A stretch of DNA of 63,736 bases from Rhizobiaceae bacterium (GCA_028281105.1 JANQKQ010000021.1:1-63736), one strand, 5' to 3'. Shown: positions 27,986 through 37,464, counted from the first letter of the stretch. Notes: generated by a model not told the origin, from the sequence alone. Translations and numbers: made by a program.

Positions 27986-29333
27986 TCAGGCCCGGTCCGC
28001 CGGGGATTTCCCAGTCACCCATCGCATGGTGCTGGCGCTGGCGGTGCCCGCGGCGCTGGGCCTGCTGACCACGCCGCTGCTGGGACTGGTGGATACCGCC
28101 GTGGCCGGCCGGCTGGGAGACGCCGCGATCATCGGCGGGCTGGCGGTGGGCGCCATCATCATCGATCTGGTCTTCGCCGTGTTCTACTTCCTGCGCGCCG
28201 GCACGTCGGGCCTGACCGCCCAGGCGTTCGGCGCGGGCGACGAGAAGGAGAAGCAGGCGGTCCTGTTTCGCGGCGTGCTGATCGCACTGGGCTTCGGCGT
28301 GCTGATGGTGCTCGTCAGCCCGCTGATCATCGCCGTCGGTTTGTGGTTCATGCAGCCCGGCGAAGCGGTTTCGCACGCCGCGCGCACTTATTTCCTCATC
28401 CGCATGCTGTCGACCCCGGCCGCACTCACCAACTATGCCCTGTTCGGCTGGCTGATCGGCCTGGGCCGCACCGGCATCGGCCTGGCGCTGCAGACCCTGC
28501 TCAACGGCACCAACATCGTGCTTTCCATTACCCTGGGCCTGTGGATGGGCTGGGGCATCGCCGGCATCGCCATTGCCACGGTGATCGGCGAGGTCATCGC
28601 CGCGATCGTCGGTGGATTGATCGCCTGGCGGATGTTGGACCGGGACGTGCGCCCCTCGCGGAAGCGTATCCTCGACCGGCCGGCGTTGAAACGGCTGACC
28701 GCGCTCAATGGCGACATCATCATTCGCTCGTTCGCGCTGATGTTCGCCTTCGCCTTTTTCACCGCCCAGGGCGCGCGCTTCGGCGAGGTGACGCTGGCCG
28801 CCAACGCGGTGCTGATGCACTTCTTCCTGGTCTCCGGCTATTTCCTCGACGGCCTGGCGATCGCGTCTGAGCAGTTAGCCGGCCGCTCGGTCGGCGCGGC
28901 GAGCCGCAAATCGTTCGTGCGCTCGGTGCGCCTGACCCTGGGCTGGAACGTCAGCCAGGCGGCGCTGCTGACGGCGTTCTTCCTGATCTTCGGCTCCTGG
29001 CTGATCGACATGATGACCACGCTCGAACCGGTGCGCGCGGAGGCCCGGGTCTATCTGCTTTGGGCGGCGCTGATCCCGCTCGCCGGCGTTCTCGCCTTCA
29101 TCATGGACGGGGTCTATATCGGCGCCACCTGGGCGCGCGAAATGCGCCAGATGATGCTGCTCTCGCTCGCCGCCTATCTGCTGGTCTGGTTTCTGACCCG
29201 TGACGCTATGGCCAATCACGGCCTGTGGCTGGCGCTTCACATATTCGTCGCCGTGCGCGGGATCACCCTGCTGGCCCGCCTGCCGGTCAACATAAGGCGC
29301 ACATTTGCCTGTTCCAGCGCCGCGCCGGTCTAA
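27975..29333 (+). CDS. MATE-family multidrug/cation efflux transporter (DinF-like)
   Basis: 452 residues with twelve predicted membrane helices in two related halves: an N-terminal half beginning LALAVPAALGLLTTPLLGLVDTAVAGRLGD, and a second half after KRLTALNGDIIIRSFALM. It uses Na+ or H+ gradients to export cationic compounds; the substrate is unknown. Overlapping the DUF6460-like gene by 11 bases, the TTG at 27975 gives the full first helix; an ATG at 28026 would leave only a short lead. The layout matches the DinF subgroup. Confidence 0.9.
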   Translation: MAADQARSAGDFPVTHRMVLALAVPAALGLLTTPLLGLVDTAVAGRLGDAAIIGGLAVGAIIIDLVFAVFYFLRAGTSGLTAQAFGAGDEKEKQAVLFRGVLIALGFGVLMVLVSPLIIAVGLWFMQPGEAVSHAARTYFLIRMLSTPAALTNYALFGWLIGLGRTGIGLALQTLLNGTNIVLSITLGLWMGWGIAGIAIATVIGEVIAAIVGGLIAWRMLDRDVRPSRKRILDRPALKRLTALNGDIIIRSFALMFAFAFFTAQGARFGEVTLAANAVLMHFFLVSGYFLDGLAIASEQLAGRSVGAASRKSFVRSVRLTLGWNVSQAALLTAFFLIFGSWLIDMMTTLEPVRAEARVYLLWAALIPLAGVLAFIMDGVYIGATWAREMRQMMLLSLAAYLLVWFLTRDAMANHGLWLALHIFVAVRGITLLARLPVNIRRTFACSSAAPV

Positions 29334-29340
29334 GGGTCTG

Positions 29341-30432
29341 TCAGGGCTTTCCGGCCGCCCAGTCATCGAGGCGCCGGTCCCGGATCCGGCTGATGTGATC
29401 CAAGCCCTCGCTTTGGAGCCTGGCAGACAGCCCGACTAGTATATCGCCCACAAGTCCGGGACCGGCGAAGATCATCGCCGTGTACAGCTGGACAAGATCG
29501 GCCCCGGCCTCGAACTTGGCCCACGCGGTTTCTACGCTTTCGATGCCGCCCACGCCGACAAGCGCAAGCTCCGGTCCCACCCGCTGGCGCATTTTGGCAA
29601 GCACGATCGTCGCACGCTCGAACAGCGGCCGGCCGGACAATCCGCCTGCCTCGTCGCGATACTTGCTCGTGCGCAGCTTATCGCGGGCGATGGTGGTGTT
29701 GGAGACAATGAGCCCATCCAGACCGTGATCGAGTGCGACGCGGGCAATGTGGTCGAGTTGGTTGTCGTCGAGGTCGGGAGCGATCTTGGCGAAGATCGGG
29801 CGCGACAAGCCACTTTGTTCGCCCATGCGCGCGCGCGCTTCGGTGACCCGCGCCAGCAGATCGGCCAGCAGGTCGCCGGCCTGCAGATCGCGCAACCCCG
29901 GCGTGTTCGGCGAGGAGATGTTGATCGCCAGATAGTCGGCCGGCCGCCAGAACTTCTCTATGCCCGCAACGTAGTCGGCCGAGAAGTCGTGCGAATCCTT
30001 GTTGGCGCCCACATTGACCCCGACGATGCCCGTGCGTTTGCGCCTGTTCAGCCGGCGCGCCACCGCCTCGTGGCCGTCGTTGTTGAAGCCGAGGCGGTTG
30101 ATCACGGCATGGTCGGCGGACAGCCGGAACAGCCGGGGCCGGGCGTTGCCCTTCTGGGGCCTTGGCGTCACCGTACCGACCTCGACGAAGCCGAAGCCGA
30201 AGCGCGCCATCGAATTGGGCACTTCGGCATTCTTGTCGTAACCGGCCGCCAGCCCCACCGGGTTGGCAAATTCAAGCCCGGCGACGGTTTGGGCCAGTCG
30301 AGAATCGGCCGGCGGCGGCGCACGGTTGCCGGGCAACCCTGCCTTGACCGCCTTGATTGAAAGCCTGTGCGCGCGCTCCGGGTCGGCCACCCGCAGGACG
30401 ATCATGCCCAGCCGGTCGACAAGTCCGGTCAC
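29341..30432 (-). CDS. pyrD: Dihydroorotate dehydrogenase (quinone), class 2
   Basis: Membrane-associated flavoenzyme of pyrimidine synthesis that passes electrons from dihydroorotate to quinone. Its 363 residues include the class 2 N-terminal quinone-tunnel helices (PERAHRLSIKAVKAG) and the FMN barrel. The catalytic Ser is in LAINISSPNTPGLRDLQ, with GLAAGYDKNAE, VGVNVGANKDS and the phosphate-binding VGVGGIES and YTAMIFAGPGLV. It overlaps the upstream DUF952 gene by 4 bases, so the two form a coupled pair. Confidence 0.96.
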   Translation of the reverse strand: MTGLVDRLGMIVLRVADPERAHRLSIKAVKAGLPGNRAPPPADSRLAQTVAGLEFANPVGLAAGYDKNAEVPNSMARFGFGFVEVGTVTPRPQKGNARPRLFRLSADHAVINRLGFNNDGHEAVARRLNRRKRTGIVGVNVGANKDSHDFSADYVAGIEKFWRPADYLAINISSPNTPGLRDLQAGDLLADLLARVTEARARMGEQSGLSRPIFAKIAPDLDDNQLDHIARVALDHGLDGLIVSNTTIARDKLRTSKYRDEAGGLSGRPLFERATIVLAKMRQRVGPELALVGVGGIESVETAWAKFEAGADLVQLYTAMIFAGPGLVGDILVGLSARLQSEGLDHISRIRDRRLDDWAAGKP

Positions 30433-30773
30433 CCGATGCCCTCTGGAAAGCCGTGCCGGCCGGACTCCTCAAGCGGCAGATCGACCACCTCGACCACGGC
30501 ATCGGACTTCAGTTCGCCGTAAAGATGCGGAAACAGGTCGCCGCCGCGCGACGGCTCCCACGCAAGAGCGGCTCCCAGCTTCTCAGCATCGACCTTCACC
30601 AGCACCAGGTCGTCGGCGCCGGCAAAATGTCTCGCCGCGGTTTCGCGCACCTGCTCGGCGGTCGAGAAATGGATGAACCCATCGGCCAGATCGATAGGCG
30701 CGCCTTTATACACGCCACGGACCATGGCCTGCCGCCACTCCTCGCGTTGGGCGATCTTGTAAATGGTACGCAC
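30429..30773 (-). CDS. DUF952 family protein
   Basis: 114 residues of a small conserved family of unknown function: the pattern TIYKIAQREEW...GVYKGAPIDLADGFIHFSTAEQVRETAARHF..DLVLVKVDAEKL...WEPSRGGDLFPHLYG is diagnostic. The GTG start at 30773 has AGG five bases upstream and gives the family N-terminus; an ATG at 30800 is in frame. It is translationally coupled to pyrD (ATGA overlap), a pairing seen in other alphaproteobacteria, but no biochemical role is known. Confidence 0.82.
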   Translation of the reverse strand: MRTIYKIAQREEWRQAMVRGVYKGAPIDLADGFIHFSTAEQVRETAARHFAGADDLVLVKVDAEKLGAALAWEPSRGGDLFPHLYGELKSDAVVEVVDLPLEESGRHGFPEGIG

Positions 30774-30925
30774 ACTCACCTTTATGGCCTCTCGCCTCAA
30801 TGCGGCCTGTCGGCTTGGTAGTCCTATCGCCGCTCGTCCGCAACGGCCGGCGGTGCATGATGTTGCCGGAATTGGCGAATATATGTCACCTTGTGGATCA
30901 ACGACCCGTTGGGGAGGGCATCAAC

Positions 30926-31405
30926 ATGCTCCGCAGATTTTCGCCATGTCAGGCGTTCGCAGCTGCAATTCTCGCCTTCGCCCTGCATGCGCCCGCCGCC
31001 GCGCAGGACGTGCCCGTCGACCCGCGCTTCCAGCTCGAGCGCCATCAAGACGGCTTCGTCCGCCTCGACCGCGATTCCGGCGCCGTCAGCTTCTGCAGGC
31101 TGGTCGAAGAACGGTTGAGTTGCCGGCTGAGCGCCGACGAGCGGACCGCGCTGCTGGACGAGATCGAATCGTTGCAGGCCGAACTGCAGACCCTGCAGGA
31201 AGCGATAGCCGGCCTGCCGGGCGATACCGAGCGCACCCAGCCGCCCGGAGCGGTTGAAGGTGGCGATGGTAGCGAGCCGGAAATCTCGCAAACCGAGGAA
31301 ATGCTCGACGAGGAATTCGAGCGCGCGCTCGACTTCACCAAGCGCACCATGCGCCGGCTATTCGACGTGGTGAAGGAACTGCAGCGGGACCTGAACGAGG
31401 GCTAG
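30926..31405 (+). CDS. Secreted hypothetical protein with coiled coil
   Basis: 159 residues. Start 30926 follows GGGGAGGG and gives a clear signal peptide (FAAAILAFALHAPAAAQD, cleavage near residue 26). A 45-residue domain with two cysteines follows (SFCRLVEERLSCRL), then a Leu/Glu-rich predicted coiled coil (TALLDEIESLQAELQTLQEAI), an acidic linker, and a basic amphipathic C-terminal helix (RTMRRLFDVVKELQRDL). I do not recognise the family. It stands alone, divergent from DUF952. Confidence 0.7.
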   Translation: MLRRFSPCQAFAAAILAFALHAPAAAQDVPVDPRFQLERHQDGFVRLDRDSGAVSFCRLVEERLSCRLSADERTALLDEIESLQAELQTLQEAIAGLPGDTERTQPPGAVEGGDGSEPEISQTEEMLDEEFERALDFTKRTMRRLFDVVKELQRDLNEG

Positions 31406-31467
31406 AGCGCTTTCAGCAAAAGTTGCTTAACTTCGTGCTCGCGAAGGTGCGTGAAACAAAAAAGGCG

Positions 31468-33333
31468 CTAATCCGCTTTCGTCTCGTCTTGCGCCACGCG
31501 CCCGGTAAAGGCTCGCTGTGCCAGTGAAATCGCGATCATCGCCACTGCGCCCGCGGGCGCGGCGACAATGGCGATGCTCTGCGGCGCCAGCCGGTCCGTC
31601 AGCCCCGGGATCGCCCAGCCGATCTCGTCACCGCTGTTGGCCATCAGGTCGAGCCCGAGATTTGCCCCGATCACATAATAAACGCCGAGACCCAGGCCGA
31701 CCAAAATGCCGATGCTGCCGCCTGCCGCCGTCAGCCCGCGCCACCAGATGCCCGCCACCATGGCCGGGAACAGGCCGGCGGCGGCGAGCGCGAACGTAGT
31801 GACTGCCATCTCCGGCAGATCGGCGGGCCGCGCGATAGCGATCCATCCTGCCGCGATGGCCAGCGCCACCGCCAGCAACCGGGCCACGAACATCCGGCCC
31901 ACCACGGTCGCGCTGCGCCCGGAGGTCGCCACCCATCCGTCCAGCGCCAGGGTATTGGCGATCACCAGCAACACCACACAACCGGTGGCCGCCGCCGCCG
32001 CTATGGCGCCGATGGTCACAAACCCTCCCACCGCGAACGGCAGGTCGGCAATATCGGCGGCTCCCAAAGTCATCAGGAGCGGGCTCAGGCTTACATCGGA
32101 CGGGATCACTACATGGTCCGCGCCGCCGCAGGCGGTGATGAGGGTTTCCAGATCGAACGCGGACGCGCCGCAGATGGTGGCGTGAGCGCCGTCGCCGAAG
32201 GCGGCCCACTTGAACAGCCACGGCGCGCTGGGCGCCAGCTCGCCGACCGGCAGCCCGACGACGTCGCGATAGACCTCGAACTTCACAAAGGCCGCCATCG
32301 CCGGAGCCGATGAAACCACCACGGCGATCAGGATCGGCGCCAATGCCAGCGACCGGCGGCTGTCCGCTGCGGTGCCGGTACAGATGAAGCGGGCGACCAT
32401 GAATGGCGCAACCGCGGTGCCCGCCGCGACACTCAGCGCCAGCGCAATCGTGTTGAAACCGTCCGTTGCCGCGGCGGCGAAACCCGGCTGGGCGATTTGC
32501 ATTGAGCCGATGAAACCGCTGTCCGCCAACTCGCGCTCAAGCGCCAGAATCGGCTGCAGGGCGCCTGTACCATAAGCCAGCTGGGGCAGCGGAATACCGG
32601 CAATGGTGGTCGACAGCCACGTTGCGGGAATCAGATAAGCGCCAGCCAGCAGAATGAAAAGCAGCGCGTTCGCCAGCGTGATTGCCCTCATGCCGCCGGC
32701 GAGCGTCACGAACAGCATGACGATGATGGTGACCGATATCGCGTTCACGCGTCCGACCGGGAAGAACCATGAGCCGACCTCGCCGATGATCGCCAGTTGC
32801 GTGACCAACAGCGCGAACGAGCACACGACCACGGCCACCACCACACACAGGCGAAACGGCGCGCTGGCGAAACGCTCGCCGATGAAGCCGGCCATCGAGC
32901 CGGCCCGGGCCTGGCGCAGCGGCGGCGCGATCAGGACGGCGGCGAGCGCAAACCCGCCCGCCATGCCGATGGCAAGCGCCGGGCCGTCCCCGCCGTCGGC
33001 ATGGAACAGCGCCGCCAGGGCGACGAACAGTCCCACCGATATCCACTCGGCCGCGCCCGCCATCGCGTTGAGCGCCGGCGGCACCGCGCGCCCGGCGGTG
33101 ATGTAGGAATCCGTGTTCATCGATATCGCGCGTATCGCCGCGTAGATCACAATGGTCATCGGAATCGCCGCCAGCACCCCGCTCAGAAGCGGCCGCGGAA
33201 CGCCGATGCGGCTCATGATCGCGATTGCGAAGAAGCAGGCCAGCAGACTGCCGACGATACCGGCGAGTTTCGCCCAGCCGTCTTCCAGGAGCGGATCTGC
33301 TCCCGGTTCGCTGGAATGCGGTTCCCTTACCAT
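31468..33333 (-). CDS. Sodium:solute symporter, large subunit (VC_2705-like SSS family)
   Basis: 621 residues, about 13 membrane helices, of the solute/sodium symporter family. Typical features are SMNTDSYITAGRAVPPALNAMAGAAEWIS in the first helices and LVTLAGGMRAITLANALLF-type segments later. The loop around residues 380-430 has two Cys (ATICGASAF, ITACGGAD). A small subunit is encoded 25 bases upstream, the arrangement of the two-subunit VC_2705/TIGR03647 type. The substrate (a short organic acid in some relatives) is unknown. It is the last gene of a possible three-gene unit with a binding protein. Confidence 0.85.
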   Translation of the reverse strand: MVREPHSSEPGADPLLEDGWAKLAGIVGSLLACFFAIAIMSRIGVPRPLLSGVLAAIPMTIVIYAAIRAISMNTDSYITAGRAVPPALNAMAGAAEWISVGLFVALAALFHADGGDGPALAIGMAGGFALAAVLIAPPLRQARAGSMAGFIGERFASAPFRLCVVVAVVVCSFALLVTQLAIIGEVGSWFFPVGRVNAISVTIIVMLFVTLAGGMRAITLANALLFILLAGAYLIPATWLSTTIAGIPLPQLAYGTGALQPILALERELADSGFIGSMQIAQPGFAAAATDGFNTIALALSVAAGTAVAPFMVARFICTGTAADSRRSLALAPILIAVVVSSAPAMAAFVKFEVYRDVVGLPVGELAPSAPWLFKWAAFGDGAHATICGASAFDLETLITACGGADHVVIPSDVSLSPLLMTLGAADIADLPFAVGGFVTIGAIAAAAATGCVVLLVIANTLALDGWVATSGRSATVVGRMFVARLLAVALAIAAGWIAIARPADLPEMAVTTFALAAAGLFPAMVAGIWWRGLTAAGGSIGILVGLGLGVYYVIGANLGLDLMANSGDEIGWAIPGLTDRLAPQSIAIVAAPAGAVAMIAISLAQRAFTGRVAQDETKAD

Positions 33334-33358
33334 GGCTCAGAATCCCCCGCCTGACGGG

Positions 33359-33607
33359 TCAATCGGAGGTATCATGAGACCGGTCTATGGCCTGCTGCCT
33401 GGCGGCGAACCAGAAGCTCAACGACACCAACACCGCAGGAGCGACGATCGTCGACAGCAGCACGGATGCGGGAATGCCGATGAACTGCGTTTGCCCGGCA
33501 ATCTCGACAACGCCGGCGAAAGCGGCAACGAGCAACGCGACGACGCCCGCGACCCAGCCGGCCAGCGTCGCCGTCCGCCGCTTCCACCCAGAACGGTTTG
33601 ATCCCAT
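33359..33607 (-). CDS. Sodium:solute symporter small subunit-like protein
   Basis: 82 residues with two hydrophobic helices (LAGWVAGVVALLVAAFAGVVEI and VLLSTIVAPAVLVSLSFWFAARQQAI), a basic N-terminus and a charged C-terminus. Size, the ending SFWFAARQ and position directly before a large SSS symporter gene match the small-subunit family (DUF4212-like). The two most likely assemble in the membrane. The family call is from pattern and context. Confidence 0.7.
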   Translation of the reverse strand: MGSNRSGWKRRTATLAGWVAGVVALLVAAFAGVVEIAGQTQFIGIPASVLLSTIVAPAVLVSLSFWFAARQQAIDRSHDTSD

Positions 33608-33687
33608 CGATCTTCTCCGATTGCCGCCAGACCTTTCCCGATAACGGAATTTTACGCCTGCCGGAAGCCGCCAGACACGCGAAAGCC

Positions 33688-34539
33688 CTAGTAAAGCCCC
33701 AGCGGGAAGTAGCGCAGGTATAGTTCGCGGAACGTACCCTTGTCGCTGATCCTGCGCAGGGCGAAGTTAATCGCTTCCACAAGCTGGGCGTTGTTGCGAT
33801 CGACCGCGATGGCCAATCCGTGACCGAAATGGCGCGGCGACAGATAGGGGCCGCCGGAAAACGCGCAACAGTCCGCAGCCGCTTGGGACGCCAGCCAGAA
33901 CGACAATGACACCGCATCGGCAAACACCGCGTCCACGTCGCCGCGCTGCAGGGATGCCATCGCCAGCGCGGCGGTTTCGTATTGCGCCGTCGCGGTGCCG
34001 GGAAACACCTGGGTGAAGTAGCGCGCCTGGGCCGAGCCGCGCACCACGCCGACTGTCTTGGCGGCCAGCGCGGAATATACAGGCTCGCTCAGCGGCTCGC
34101 TCTGCCGCACGGCAAAGCGAGCCGGGATGTGAAGATAGGGACGGGTGAACGCGAATCGCTCGCGGGTGCGCGCACTGACCGCCAGGCCGGCGATGATCGC
34201 TTCGCCCTTGCCGGTCGCAAGCGCTTCCTCGATCTCCTGCCAGGGAACGGCCTGGATTTGGCAAACGCGAACAATACCCAGCTCCTCGCAGATCGCACGG
34301 GCCAGATCCACATGAAATCCGGTCAGTCGTTTCTTGCGGTCAACGAAATTGAACGGTGGAAAATCGGTCGTTGTGAGAAATCGCAGCCGACTGATCTTGG
34401 AAACATCGGGTGGTGAGACCCGAACATGCGGATCCCAGAAATTCGGAATCGCACTCTGCTGAGCATTCGCCTCGATTACTGGGCCAATAAATGCTAAAAG
34501 CAGAAGGCAAAGTCGTATTAGAGAAATTCTACTGCGCAT
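33688..34539 (-). CDS. Periplasmic substrate-binding protein, family 3
   Basis: 283 residues: a signal peptide (about 1-26, ending NAQQ) and a two-lobed solute-binding fold of the amino-acid type (TTDFPPFNFVDRKKRLTGFHVDLARAICEELG, GEAIIAGLAVSARTRERFAFTRPYL, GVVRGSAQARYF, RGDVDAVFADAVSLSFWL). No ABC permease or ATPase gene is adjacent; instead the next genes in the same direction (80-nt gap) encode a sodium:solute symporter. The ligand is unknown. Divergent from the glycosyltransferase gene. Confidence 0.87.
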   Translation of the reverse strand: MRSRISLIRLCLLLLAFIGPVIEANAQQSAIPNFWDPHVRVSPPDVSKISRLRFLTTTDFPPFNFVDRKKRLTGFHVDLARAICEELGIVRVCQIQAVPWQEIEEALATGKGEAIIAGLAVSARTRERFAFTRPYLHIPARFAVRQSEPLSEPVYSALAAKTVGVVRGSAQARYFTQVFPGTATAQYETAALAMASLQRGDVDAVFADAVSLSFWLASQAAADCCAFSGGPYLSPRHFGHGLAIAVDRNNAQLVEAINFALRRISDKGTFRELYLRYFPLGLY

Positions 34540-34662
34540 CTGTTCGTTCGAGTTCGGGAGCCATTGGCGTCATCCGACGCACGCGCCCTGCTTGGCCGTT
34601 CGGTTAGGGTTTCGCGGCACCTCATAAACCGCGAACTTGGCGGGGGACTGTCTAGCAGCATA

Positions 34663-36720
34663 ATGCGGGGCGGGGAACATTGGGGATTTGGGCGGCGTGC
34701 CGGTTTTTCCGATGCCGGGGCGGGGGATGTTTTTCCGAGTTGTCGCGACGACGGTCACCCCTGGGTTGATCCCGACATCGAATTCCTGCTCGGCTTCGGC
34801 ATCGCCAGGCACGCCGCGGAACAGGCAAGCGCGCAAGCCGCGATTTCGGGCAGGCATCCCGGCGAGGAACTCGTTCGCGCCGGCGTGCTGAGCCGATCTG
34901 AATATCTGGAGCTTGCCGCGCACCATCTCGACATCGATTTCGCCAATCATGGACCGGATCCCGACCGGCTGCTGTCGGTGGCCGGCAGCAATGCCGGCAG
35001 CGCCGATGCGCCAATCCCGGCCGATCCCGGCAAGCTGTTCTCGCGCATCGGCCACCGCATAGCGGTCGAAACAAAGGCCAACGGGACGCCGGACCGCTAC
35101 TTCCTGGCGCTCGACCCGGGCGAGATTCCGCGACTGGCGGGTTTGCTGGCGGTCAAACCTTCCCTGAAGAAGAGGATCGTCCTGACGACACCCGCCCGGT
35201 TGCAGACCAGCCTGTTCGAAGCCGGCCGGGGGCGGTACGTCGACCGGGCCGCATCGGGGCTTTCGCGGCTGCGTCCGGCACACTCGGCTGCCAGGACCGC
35301 GACCGTCGCGCAGAAGGTCGTCTTGCTTGTCTTTCTTATTTCGCTCATTGCCGCGTTCGCTTTGGCCATGACCACAACCACACTGCTGGTGCACGCACTG
35401 CTGGGCGCCTTCTACCTCGCCCTTGTCATGTTCCGCGTGCTGCTGTGCGCCCGCGCTACGCCGGCGATCGTGGATGCGGAGCGGCCCGTGCCGCCGTCGA
35501 GAGTGCCCGATCGCGACCTGCCGGGCTACTGCGTCCTGGTAGCGTTGCGTGACGAGGCCGAGCAGGTGGCGGACCTGGTGGCCAATCTGGCGGCGCTGGA
35601 CTGGCCGGCGGATCGGCTGGAGATCCTGTTGATCTGCGAGGGCGATGACCCGGCCACGATCGCTGCGGTTCGCGCGGCCGATCTGGACGAACGCTTCCGG
35701 CTGCTGGTCTGCCCGGTCGCCGAGCCCCGCACCAAGCCCAAGGCGCTCAACTATGCGTTGCCGCTGTGTAGCGGTGAGTTGCTGGTTCTCTACGATGCCG
35801 AGGACCGCCCGCACCCCGGCCAGCTGAAGGAAGCGTTCAACAAGTTCGCCCGCGAATCCGACCTGGCGGTATTGCAGGCGCCCCTTTATGTGCACAATAC
35901 CCATCAAGGCTGGCTGTGCCGCATGTTCGCGATCGAATACGTGACCCAGTTCGGTTCCGTTCTGCCGGTTCTGGAGCGGTGGCGCAGCCCGATCCCGCTC
36001 GGCGGCACCTCCAATCACTTCCGTCTCGACGTGCTGCGCCGCTGCGGCGGCTGGGATCCCCACAACGTCACCGAAGACGCCGATCTGGGCTTTCGTTTCG
36101 CCCGCATGGGATTGCATTGCGGAACGCTGACGCTGGCGACCATGGAGGAGGCGCCGCCGCTGATGAGCGTGTGGCTCAAGCAGCGCACCCGCTGGATCAA
36201 GGGCTGGCTGCAGACCCTGCTGGTGCACACCCGCCATCCCGTCCGCGCCGGCCGGGAACTCGGCTTTCGACGCACCGTGCTGTTTCACCTGGTTTTAACC
36301 AGCCTGGTGATCTCCGTCCTGGCGCACCCGGTGTTCCTGCTGACCACGATTTATCTTGCCGCCCAGATCGCGCGCGGGGTGACGTTGGGCTTTCCGGACA
36401 TGGCGCTGTTGGCGACCGACATGTTCAACCTGATCGCCGGGTACACCACCTACGCCGCGCTGGTGTTCATCGCCGTGGACGACAACCGCTACCGGCGGCT
36501 TCGCCACTTGGTGTTCACAATTCCCATCTACTGGATTTTGGTGTCCGTCGCCGGCTGGCGCGCTGTCTACCAACTGGTGGTCGAGCCGCATCTGTGGGAG
36601 AAAACGCCACATGGTTTCTCGCGATTGCCCGAGGTTTCGTCCATCGCGCGCCCCGAGCGGGCTACCGCGGCGCGCGATGAAATGCTAGAAACCATACATG
36701 AGTCCTGGGGGCGCGCCTGA
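34663..36720 (+). CDS. Membrane glycosyltransferase family 2 with MshEN-like N-terminal domain
   Basis: About 685 residues from the ATG at 34663; a TTG at 34564 is also open but the added residues look non-coding. Domains: an N-terminal MshEN/T2SSE-N-like region (GEELVRAGVLSRSEYLELAAHHLDIDF), a hydrophobic pair (VVLLVFLISLIAAFALAM, ALLGAFYLALVMFRVLL), and a GT-A catalytic domain with YDAEDRPHPG (DxD-type), TEDADLGFRFARMG and KQRTRWIKGWLQT (Q-x-x-RW). Four or more C-terminal helices follow. This is the layout of processive polysaccharide synthases. MshEN domains can bind cyclic di-GMP. Sugar and product are unknown. Confidence 0.82.
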   Translation: MRGGEHWGFGRRAGFSDAGAGDVFPSCRDDGHPWVDPDIEFLLGFGIARHAAEQASAQAAISGRHPGEELVRAGVLSRSEYLELAAHHLDIDFANHGPDPDRLLSVAGSNAGSADAPIPADPGKLFSRIGHRIAVETKANGTPDRYFLALDPGEIPRLAGLLAVKPSLKKRIVLTTPARLQTSLFEAGRGRYVDRAASGLSRLRPAHSAARTATVAQKVVLLVFLISLIAAFALAMTTTTLLVHALLGAFYLALVMFRVLLCARATPAIVDAERPVPPSRVPDRDLPGYCVLVALRDEAEQVADLVANLAALDWPADRLEILLICEGDDPATIAAVRAADLDERFRLLVCPVAEPRTKPKALNYALPLCSGELLVLYDAEDRPHPGQLKEAFNKFARESDLAVLQAPLYVHNTHQGWLCRMFAIEYVTQFGSVLPVLERWRSPIPLGGTSNHFRLDVLRRCGGWDPHNVTEDADLGFRFARMGLHCGTLTLATMEEAPPLMSVWLKQRTRWIKGWLQTLLVHTRHPVRAGRELGFRRTVLFHLVLTSLVISVLAHPVFLLTTIYLAAQIARGVTLGFPDMALLATDMFNLIAGYTTYAALVFIAVDDNRYRRLRHLVFTIPIYWILVSVAGWRAVYQLVVEPHLWEKTPHGFSRLPEVSSIARPERATAARDEMLETIHESWGRA

Positions 36721-36762
36721 ACCCAGAAGGTCTTCGACCTCATGCACGAAGGAAGATTTCCA

Positions 36763-37458
36763 ATGCGCTTTCTGCTAGCGGCCCCGGCCGCCCTGCTGTT
36801 GCTGGGACTTGCGCCCGGCTCTGTCACGCCGGCCGCCGCCGGCTGCTCCGATGGAGCGGAGAAGGGCGTCAACTGGGAAGGTTGCCGCAAGCGCAACCTG
36901 ATGCTGGAGGGCTCCGACCTCACCGATGCCAACCTGAACGGCGCCGATTTCGCTTCCACGGATCTGCGTGGTTCGCAGATGGACAATGCGGACCTGTCGA
37001 AGGCCGTGCTGCTGCGCGTACTGTTCGACGGCTCGACCGGCCGCGGCGCCAATTTCGAGAAGGCGATCGGCTACCGCACCGGCTTTCGCGACTCGGATTT
37101 GGCCGGCGCCATCTTCCGTAAATCGGAGATGCAGCGCGCGAACTTCACCGGCGCCCGGCTGGAAGATGCCGATTTCTCGAAGTCCGAGGTCGGCCGCACC
37201 AACTTCGACGGAGCCCGGCTGGGCAACAACTCGTTCGAGTTCGCCAATATCGCCCGGGCCGACTTTCGCAACGCCGAACTGGCCGGGCCGCTCGATCTGA
37301 CCGGGGCGTTCATGTTCCAAACCCGCATCGAGGGGGTAGACCTGTCGGACGCGACCGGGCTTGCGCAATGGCAGGTCGACATGGCCTGCGGCGATGGGGA
37401 TACCCGGCTGCCTGCCGGCGTGACTGCGCCCGAGGGCTGGCCCTGTACCGAAGAGTAG
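36763..37458 (+). CDS. Secreted pentapeptide-repeat protein
   Basis: 231 residues with a signal peptide (1-27, ending PAAAGC) followed by roughly 25 tandem A(D/N)LXX repeats (SDLTDANLNGADFASTDL, ANFTGARLEDADFSKSEV) that fold as a right-handed beta-helix. A short C-terminal region has two Cys (ACGDG, PCTEE). The residue after the signal is Cys but no lipobox is evident. Start 36763 follows GGAAG; an ATG at 36742 is in frame. The function is unknown. Lies 42 bases after the glycosyltransferase gene on the same strand. Confidence 0.8.
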   Translation: MRFLLAAPAALLLLGLAPGSVTPAAAGCSDGAEKGVNWEGCRKRNLMLEGSDLTDANLNGADFASTDLRGSQMDNADLSKAVLLRVLFDGSTGRGANFEKAIGYRTGFRDSDLAGAIFRKSEMQRANFTGARLEDADFSKSEVGRTNFDGARLGNNSFEFANIARADFRNAELAGPLDLTGAFMFQTRIEGVDLSDATGLAQWQVDMACGDGDTRLPAGVTAPEGWPCTEE

Positions 37459-37464
37459 CGCCGC

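Noticed and set aside
34570-36288. 572-residue minus-strand frame opposite the glycosyltransferase
   Set aside because: Rich in Gln/Arg/His with no recognisable domain; the plus strand encodes clear GT2 motifs.
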